DNA of 64,000 nucleotides, from NCBI GenBank assembly GCA_021234155.1, contig JAJEKV010000002.1, positions 43,389,203-43,453,202 on the forward strand. Direction: 5' to 3'. A program made the position numbers and the translations under genes. How positions within the stretch are numbered: position 1 is the stretch's first letter; every line of letters begins with the position of its first letter. Origin of the DNA: Isoetes taiwanensis (lineage: Eukaryota; Streptophyta; Lycopodiopsida; Isoetales; Isoetaceae). Positions 56,497 through 64,000 of the stretch are shown here, one piece after another. The notes below the pieces were generated by a model. The model had not been told where the DNA came from. It saw nothing but the letters and a program-made list of their open reading frames with translations, and made no database searches.

Positions 56497-59400
56497 ACCT
56501 GGATGGCAAACACTGGGACCCCGCGGTTCCTTTTGATCTTCTTCATCCTCATCTGCTCCAGCAAGTGGATCTCATCCACCGCACCCCGACTACACTACTT
56601 TTCTTCAGTTCTACTGTGAGGAGATCGTGCCTGCATGTGTCTTCAATGAAGACGACTCACAGCTCTATCTCGACTTCCACACCTTGCTCGAGATGTTGGG
56701 AGGTGATGAACATGCCCGGAATGTCATTAAGGGCATTAGGAGGAGAGGGACCGACCTCCCTATCGTTACTATAGATCGGGAAGTCTGTTTTGAGGCTCGA
56801 TTCGCGCTGGCCATCATCATGGACCAGTATATTGAGGATGAGCAGATAGCGGCAGCGGCCTCTTCTACCATTACCTCTCCCCGGGAAAGGCGATGAAGTC
56901 GTCGACGAACAGGACTTTGCACGGTGGAAGGAGCTAGCCACCGAAGCATCGGCAGGTCGTGATAAAGCCCTCAAGCTCGAAGGGCTAAACCTCCTCCCTA
57001 CCGTACTCTTGAACAACCAAGAGTATTTGATTCTCGAGGACATTATGTGGGCTTACCGCGTCATTGCTGATATGCGGGGCTGCCGAAAGATAGAGGTCCT
57101 CTACGACCTTGCCGAGTATTGCCAGGATGACTTCCTCGACTTTAGACACCTGTTGTGCATCCGCCACAAGTCAAGAACTTGTTAGTATTTCGGCCAGAAG
57201 AGCTAGAACCCATTGAGACCCTTTTGTCTCTTCGGCAATTTCTATTGACTGATGCACCCCAGCCTCCGGAGGGAGGTTTTATGCTCACATGCGCCCTCCT
57301 CCTGCAGTTCAGCCTTTACAGATCACTATGGGAGGGGTGGATCAAGAGGAGGAAGACCTTTGGGACACCAGGATGAGTCTTAGGGATGACAAAGAAGAGG
57401 CAGAGCAGGAGAAGATCCCTGTTAACTTGGAAAAGGAAGCAGAGCCCTTCAGGGATCCGCAAATTAGGGCAATGGGCAACCATTTGACCCGATTCTTCCT
57501 TTCAGCCTTCCGGCAAGGTGAGGTCTTGTTCTTCTCCAAGAACTTGGGGCCTTCTTCTGAAGCATCTTGGTGGGCGCTCCGTGCGTTATCCACCTTGGCG
57601 GGCCATAAGAAGATTGATTATCACGCTACTACTATCACCTTGGTCCGACGAGATTTGGCTATCGTAATATGCGACTCCTTGTGGCGGCACCATTGGCCAC
57701 TTGCTTACCATCGGAGGCAGCAGCTCGAGCCGCTCTCTCTGCTAGCTCTAGCACCACCTTGATGCGCTACCGACCACCTCCTCAGCCTATGGATGAAGAG
57801 GAGGAACCTAGTTCTTAGATATCTTTTTACAATTATAGATCTTTGTATTTCGTATGGATGTAATCTTTGATTGGCATTTTCCTTAAGCCATCATATAATA
57901 CATGTGCTATTTTCCTATGTTTTATGATTATTGTATCGTTGAGTACGATTAAATTGTTTCCCTATGCTACTTGTTTGTCTCTTTTAGAAAATCGTTCAAT
58001 ATTGTATATTCATTCTTGCTGTCTTACAGACGATGAGCTCAAAGAAATCGAATACAGAATAACCGACGAATTACGAAGGGACGATCAGGTACCTCCAGAA
58101 CAAGACTATGGTCAACGGTATGGGGAGTATCCGGATCGGGATGACGATTATGAAGCAGAGGAGCCCGTGGAAATAGGCGACCCCTATGACCCAATTAAAG
58201 GCTTGGAAATTGTCAATATCCTCCGAGAGCGTGCTTTCGAGCATCTACAACAAACTCTCCATCGTACCTGGGATTACTGGGATATGACGAAGCATGAGGC
58301 TTTTGCCGACGCAAATGATCACTTATGGCAGATCTTTTATGCGCTAAGAGACCTCTTCAATTACCTTATCATTAGTCCTACGTTAGACTATCAGTACGTT
58401 ATCATCCAGGCATGGGCTCGCTACAAGGTAGTCAGGGCAGTACGGGAGAGCATCCGTTACTCCATCCTCTACCCTTTCGCGCAGCCCTAGGCCTGATCTC
58501 TTCAGTTTTTTTCGTGACTAAGTATGTGTTGTTTAAAAATTGTCCAATGTATAATCACTACTCTTGTACTGTACATCTTCAAGTTTTTGTTAAAACACCC
58601 CCTTCCATGTAACTGTCCCTTTGACATTATAATAAAGATCTTTTCTTTAATTCTCTTGTATTGTCTTTATTATTGTTTCCTAGTACTACTCAAAATGATC
58701 TTCTTTGTGACACTTGGTATCACAATAATTCTGCTTATACCATCTTATGGTCAATATAGACGGTGCACGTAACGCCTCATGGCAGACACCCTCAAATGCT
58801 AGCAGATTAACACCTGAGCAAGAACTCATGTTGATGAAGCGGCAGTTAGTAGAGCTGCAAGCTTATGTGTTAAATGCCAACCCACCACAGCATATGCAGG
58901 AGGACGGACTGGAGTTACCTCCATTACCACCAAGTCCACCACCACAGCAGCCACCTGCACCAGAACCAGGCCCTGTACCAGCACAAAGGAGGCACCGTTC
59001 CAAACGTCGTCGAAGCTCGTCTACGGATAGTGCCACATCCTTACAATCAGCCACTTCTGTGTCTTCAGAGTCATCTATATCGTCTGGTGACCATGCAAAG
59101 GCCTGGAATACCCGTAAGACGGTTGATACGGCCAGCACCAGTATATGGAAAAACAGAAAATTGGCTCAGTTTGATGGGAAATCTAGAGGCAGCCTGAACG
59201 CAGAGTCTTGGTTGGACGAGATGAAGGAGTTTGGGAAATCCTATGGGATGACGGAGAAAGATACAGGAAAAGTTGCCACTACAAACCTTACAGGGGCCGC
59301 TTCGATTTGGTGGAAGGGCTATGCTAGAGCCAAGCATCTAGACAGAAGCAGATGCAAGTTTAAAAAGTTCGTTAAAGCTTTTAAGTCGCATTATGTGCCT

Positions 59401-60200
59401 CGTGCGCACAAATGCCAACAGATTCAGACTTTTTATAGGTTGGAGCAGAAGGGTATGTCAGTTCAGGCCTACACAGATGAATTCATGCGCTTGAGGCTGT
59501 ATGTCCCAGGTATGAACGAGAAGAGGGCGGTGGAGGGCTATATTGAAGGGTTGGCCCCCTCAATTAAATGAATGGTTAAGGCCATAGACCCGAAGTCAGT
59601 TGCAGAGGCTGAGGCTAAGGCATTGAGCCTTGAAGAGGACACACCAAGAACCCAGTACCAACGCACCGCCTCTTACTCCCAGCCGCGCCCGTACACATCT
59701 TACAAGCCCCGTTCACCAAGTTCGGGGCCTTCTCAGCAGAACTCTAACGGTCGCCAGGAAAAGAAAGTCACCTTCAACATGCCAGATAAACCGAACAATG
59801 TCGGTAACGCCGTTCGGAACCTCTTACAATCTATTCCCAAAGAGGCCCGAGAGCAGCTCCGCAAAGAGAAGGCATGTCACAGGTGTATGCGGCCCGGGCA
59901 TTTCATGCAGAATTGTCCTTATGTCACACAGACTGCCCAGCTGGCCATGGCCGACCTTGATTGGGACGATCTCGAGTCTACACCACCTGTCGACGAGGAG
60001 GCTCCCGAGTATATTCACGGTGCCTCCCATATCTGTGACGTTCTAGGGAAATATATGCCATAAATACGTATATTTCCAGGTCCGTCACTATACAAGTCTA
60101 TCTTCATAGGGGGCATGACTAAGTTATTCATACAAGAAATTTATCGCCAAGGCCGCCGCGAACATTTCTTTTGTTCGAATTGTTTCTAGTTTGAACTGTG
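54177..60200 (+). mobile_element. Ty3/gypsy element: 5' LTR, extra upstream ORF region, gag; pol not seen
   Basis: LTR 54177-55725, primer site at 55727, then about 3 kb with several open stretches before gag, and gag at about 58.75-60.1 kb: a Pro- and Ser/Arg-rich N-terminus, retrotransposon-gag domain (AQFDGKSRGSLNAESWLDEM, WWKGYARAK, FKSHYVPRAH) and zinc knuckle CHRCMRPGHFMQNC. A long coding region between primer site and gag resembles the extra ORF of Ogre-type gypsy elements. No protease, RT or integrase is recognisable downstream, so the element is incomplete and broken (a few breaks in the part seen). Right limit is approximate. Confidence 0.75.
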
Positions 60201-61060
60201 ATTGTATGAATCAGTGCGAGATAGTCTTAGTGTCAAAGATGCCTAGTTTGACAATGTTGTGGTCTTTGGGATCCTTATCTTCTATTTGGGTTATGCATTC
60301 TATGCAAGAATGGTAGACCATGGAATTATGTTTTCCTAGCTAGGCGCTATTTTAGTAGGCTCACCTAAGACCAAGCGAGAAGCCATGGACATGATAGCAA
60401 GAAGAGAATTGAAGCATTGAAGTACCATGCTAGCAAGGGACAATAGAAGCCAACAATGAGTATCATCAAGTAAGTTTGTTTAAAAAAAACAATGGTTGGA
60501 ACCATTTTTTAAATTGGTTAAGAAAAGCAATGGTTCGAAGCACCAAAGACATTAAGAAAAAGGAGATATTGTTGTTCTTTACCCTCAAAAACTATTACAA
60601 CAAATCCAAGAGAACCAGGAAAAAGGGGATATTATTCTTGGAGATATTATTCTTCTGTATCCTTGAAAACTATTACAACAAATCCAAGTGAGCCATGCTG
60701 ATCAGCCAACAGAACAGTCTGGGAATGGATGTGGTGCAAGGGAGCAAAAGCCTTTGGATGCCAAGTTGCATATTATTCCAAGAACCAGAAGCCAGATTGT
60801 GCTTTCCCGGATGTTCCTAATTATTAATCATATTAACTAGGAAATTACAATCTGAAAAAAAAAAGGCAAGTGCCAAGTAGAAAATTTTGGTTTATATAAA
60901 TTACAAATGCTTCAATGAAGAATTTGTTGGTTTTGCTATGCAAACAGCATTATTGGCTAGTCTCATCCATTTTGTTACATAAAAGTAGCAGGTCAACAAC
61001 ACGGGCATAAGAAGGTGACCTGAAATTCATAACATGGGTGATAGTATTGCCATGCAACTA
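60201..61060. other. Unassigned stretch with a short tandem repeat
   Basis: 60550-60690 holds two diverged units of about 75 bases ending ACTATTACAACAAATCCAAG. The rest is AT-rich without a recognised gene. Confidence 0.4.
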
Positions 61061-61141
61061 CTTGTTCAAACATACAAATGTTTGTCTGCATCAAAAAGGG
61101 TCACTGCACAAGCATGGTAGGTATTCATATTGCACTGGTAC

Positions 61142-62095
61142 CTTAATCGTGAGGCTCCAAAGTGCTCAGAAAATGTGATTATATCTGGTATATTATCCAT
61201 ATTAAATCCTGCAGCAATGGAACGGGCAAATGCCATCCGCTGCTCCCTTTGACGCATTGATCTGCGCGCTTCCATTGCTTTTGTTAAGCGTAACCTGCAC
61301 ATCCCTTAAAGATTAGATTAAAATTGTGCATCATATAGATGCTTAAAAGACTCCGTCTTGATCCACATCATCCAGGGATTCACGCCTTATTAACTATATT
61401 AACCATGAGCAAGAAAGGTAACGTCCCATTAGCCATGAGTTCTAATAATCAGGAGAAACGCACCAAGTATTGTTCACCCTATACACACCTTTGTCATACC
61501 CCCATCCTTATCCAGAGTTTACTTCTGAGTCGCTTTGCCACCTACAATTAAATTACTTCAAATCTGTTAAAGCCCTTGATCCAGGTCTAGAAAATAAGAG
61601 TTTATCGGCTGAACGTATCATGATCATTGGTAATGTAATGATTGCCCACTACATGGCAGCAGTTAGAGCCAGGTTCCAGCTTTACCTGAGTCTTCATTTG
61701 CTTGATTGTATAAAGCTTCTTATATTTGTAAAAGTTCTGCATCTATCTCGTTCTAATACTTCTGGCGTACTCACAAAACGTACAAACCTAAAATCAAAGG
61801 AATGAGTAAGCAAACCAGGAATGCAAATGGCCTACAAATACATGAAAATTGTATATACTTCTGCATGGTGCCCTTTGTAAACCAGCTCACATTAATCTCT
61901 GAAGGGGGCTCCAATCTGATAGAATAGCCTCCAGCGGCTGTTTGTACTTCTGCAACTCGTAGGTGAGTAAGAAACGGCTACAAAAGGCCCGAAGTAAGCT
62001 TTTCTGTGACACCTTTGGCGCAAACCATGAGCTCGCCATGAATAATCATGTTATTTGAAACCTAGCCTTGGTCTACATAGGTATCCAAGTTCAGT
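61142..62095 (-). pseudogene. COP1-interacting protein 7 (CIP7)-like, N-terminal exons
   Basis: Two minus-strand exons. 62095-61842 reads GVTEKLTSGLL, a TAG, PFLTHLRVAEVQTAAGGYSI, RLEPPSEINVSWFTKGTMQK; 61294-61142 reads MEARRSMRQREQRMAFARSI, AAGFNMDNIPDIITFSEHFG, ASRLR. In CIP7-like plant proteins the matching text is EKLASGLL/IFxPF..HL.....QI.KGGYSI.L.P...WFTK and LE.R...R.EQ.MAFARA.AAGFD......L..F...FGASRL, so assignment is firm. CIP7 is a nuclear light-signalling factor. The TAG sits where relatives have Gln, Asn or Glu. A second TAG lies near 62055, and exon phases do not join directly, so exons are missing or the copy is a fragment. Confidence 0.72.
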
Positions 62096-62159
62096 CTGCA
62101 ACAAAAATGAATACGCAGGTTGAATCTGCGGGAAACATGGGTTATCAGGAAGAAGAAAT

Positions 62160-62340
62160 AAATACCAAGATCAGTCTCTGAAAAATATCGATTCCAGTGA
62201 TCAAGTTGCCGCTCCTGCTTGCCCTTCTCATATTGGGGCCTTGCATTGGTATTTTTTCAGAGTCCTTGCCATCGCCCTGTTTGCCCAGATAACTTTTCCA
62301 GAAAGCGGAAAGGAAGCATTCAGCCTGTGCATCTCCTACC
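62160..62340 (-). other. Possible exon of unknown gene
   Basis: Minus strand, from an AG near 62336 to CTTG|GTATTT near 62164: an open reading DAQAECFLSAFWKSYLGKQG followed by a basic segment and LITGIDIFQRLIL. Balanced composition and splice borders suggest an exon. I do not recognise it. It lies directly 5' of the CIP7-like exon. Confidence 0.35.
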
Positions 62341-62691
62341 TAGGAAATCTTTGTGAAGCTTTAGAAAAGACTAGAAAGTAAGTATTCCGACCCACCACCG
62401 AGCAAAGCCATAGCTCGCCATGCCACAACACTTGAGCTAAGGTCGTGCCCGACATCGCCAATAGGCGTCGAAATAGCAGGAGAATGCAAGGACCTTAAGG
62501 AGAGGATTTGACGGAGCCGATAAAAATTATTACAATGATGCCAAGAAGCTACATTCAAGTCCTAATCACTGTATCCGAATAACATCGAACGGGAGCAAAG
62601 AAAATTGCAGAATTACCAGATGAGAAGGGCCGGGAGAAACGTTGAGCAGGCGCAGTTACAGAGTTGGATAGGGGACGTGGATGAAGAGAAT

Positions 62692-62760
62692 CCGCCAATC
62701 TTTGGTAGCATGCGTTGTGGTCATTAGTCCTTCTTCAATGCCAAACTCATCATTGACAAC
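62692..62760 (-). pseudogene. GAPDH exon fragment
   Basis: After an acceptor TTGTTGTAG (62761 on) the minus strand reads VVNDEFGIEEGLMTTTHAT then KDWR. This matches the GAPDH segment VxxxFGIVEGLMTTVHATT...KDWRG, but the residues between HAT and KDWR (about a dozen) are absent and the frame then becomes unrelated. Too short for an active enzyme; a captured or decayed exon. Confidence 0.55.
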
Positions 62761-62837
62761 CTACAACAATCCCATCCAAATTCACTATCACAAATTTTAT
62801 ATCTGATAATACCTCGCAGAAGAGTAGTATCCCATAC

Positions 62838-62987
62838 CTTAGCAAGCGGAGCAAGACAATTCGTGCAACTAGCATTTGAAACAGAGGATTTGCACACAGC
62901 ACAGCAGCAAAAAGGGCAAAACCATTCCTCTTCGGGCGCTCCATCCAAATCATGACATGGCCAGAGAGACGCAGCATAAGAACCCAT
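62838..62987 (-). pseudogene. PHD-finger-like / Cys-rich exon
   Basis: Minus strand: PCHDLDGAPEEEWFCPFCCC, AVCKSSVSNASCTNCLAPLA, K, then donor AAG|GTATGG at 62838. H...D....EEWFCPFC resembles the last zinc ligands of a PHD finger, followed by two more CxxC pairs. The first half of a PHD domain is not seen upstream. Confidence 0.4.
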
Positions 62988-63225
62988 AAATTTTTGTTAC
63001 CTGGTGTGTTGGCGGTGGTGTGCAAGAGCAGAGCTCGCCGGAATGGAGCAGAGTGAAATGGAGAAAGCAAAGCCTCAGGGAGAGATCAGACGGAGGGGAT
63101 TTCTTCGATGCCGATAAAATAAAACGTGGCGTTGCTTGCAATTTTCTGTGGAATATTTTTTGCACCCTATTTTTTCCCCCACCCAGGAATCTGGGAATCG
63201 AATCTTGGTGTGTCTCAATTATATA

Positions 63226-64000
63226 TGTGTAGATAACTTAGCCAACCTTAGGTTAAGACCATTGTCCACGTGGCCTTAACCTATTGGGCACCCGCCACAC
63301 GGACTTAACCTATTGGAGCCACGTGGCATAACATGTGAACCCTAACCTATAAAGGCATAAACCCTAACCCTAGGCCTCTTTTTTGGCTCCAACAGTCTGG
63401 GAACCTTCTTCGCACTCGAAACTCCGTTTCGAGAACCGTCTGCGGTGGCACAGCATAGCGTGGCAGCCCCCAGAGCGTGAGCGCATCGGCAGGAGTGGGA
63501 GCGACCCCGAACACCTTGAAGATCATGGAGACGCCAGGATTGGGAGGGAGTGCTTTTGGACTAGGTATGTGGAGTAGTGCTCTTAGTAGTCCATCTGGAA
63601 GTTAGCACTCCAGATGGGTTAGTATGTCATATCTAGAGTAGAGCCATCCTAGAACCCGTATTCAACATCTTGAACCCTAATCAAGGAACCCTAACTGTAA
63701 GTTAGATATGTATGATTAGGTTAAGATGTTCTTATGATGATTATCATGTTATGATGCTATGTGATGTTGGTTGATCATGTTTGCTCCTCTTGTATTGGGA
63801 AGGGGGGTAGAGACCTAGGGCCATATGTAGTATGCTCCTAGTGTAGATCCCTTAGTTCCTATTATATGCGGCCTGTGCATAGGAACCCACCGGGCTATGG
63901 AAGCTATGATGTGACTCAGCACTACACAACGGGGCTAGAGGCAATGCGGAGGGAGGATCCCTGCCGAGTGGGGGCTACGGGGGATCCCATAATGGGCTAG
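63226..64000 (+). mobile_element. LTR related to the 48962/54177 gypsy LTR, cut by window end
   Basis: Diverged but collinear with the LTR at 54177: GGGGGGTAGAGACCT, AGTATGCTCCTAGT, GTGCATAGGA..CCACCG, CTCAGCAC and TGGGCTAG occur in the same order. It starts near TGTGTAGATAAC. Only the left 775 bp is in view, so no coding part is seen. An older or sister family. Confidence 0.6.

Noticed and set aside
21958-62095. Nuclear code with TAA/TAG read as glutamine
   Set aside because: FATB, the one intact gene, uses only CAA/CAG at about ten Gln sites and none of TAR, and streptophytes are not known to use this code. The TAR pattern is kept as an observation because the sample is small and C-to-T decay explains it.

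Overview
This is nuclear DNA from a eukaryote, most likely a streptophyte (land plant or close relative) with a large, repeat-rich genome. The evidence is a six-exon acyl-ACP thioesterase of the plastid FATB type, pieces of plant-type genes (CIP7-like, a uridine-kinase-like P-loop NTPase, a DUF4283-like protein), plant-style LTR retrotransposons primed by initiator tRNA-Met, tRNA-derived SINEs and GT-AG introns. I cannot name the species. Only the FATB gene (27859-30002, minus strand) looks intact. Almost everything else is repeats, transposons or decaying gene pieces.

Layout: 1-1610, the 5' part of a Ty3/gypsy element on the minus strand. 1611-5770, 14085-17220 and 25802-26545, low-complexity repeat fields built from GAATCTAAGG-like and TTCTAGAA-like words, with tRNA-like SINE heads and GTAC-rich blocks. 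5857-6324, a hAT-like MITE. 6322-13511, a DUF4283-like gene remnant split by a full-length LINE (7600-12818) and a SINE. 17489-25801, an unusual 8.3-kb two-gene element. 27859-30224, FATB. 31316-31877, a pogo/Tigger transposase remnant. 31898-38123, a young Ty1/copia element carrying a 677-bp TIR element inside it. 38267-43758, a second copy of the same LINE family on the other strand. 44600-48000, a Cys-rich ORF and a kinase-like gene remnant. 48015-60200, a 3.25-kb direct duplication and gypsy elements. 60.9-63.1 kb, a mosaic of gene fragments. 63226-64000, the start of a related LTR.

The best candidate for something undescribed is the 8.3-kb unit at 17489-25801. Two genes diverge from a palindrome-rich centre: a DUF7869-type protein on the minus strand (probable RNase-H-fold transposase) and, on the plus strand, an intron-containing gene joining a ParB-like domain, a Cys-pair motif and a bacterial-type N4/N6 DNA methyltransferase. 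Copies of the dyad GTGTATTCCGGAATACAC lie between the genes and inside the methyltransferase introns. The ends carry an imperfect inverted repeat with the shared core ATTAAACGGGAG.

Many frame breaks outside LTR elements are one- or two-base changes in homopolymers, so some may be assembly errors. Exon limits come from reading splice signals by eye.
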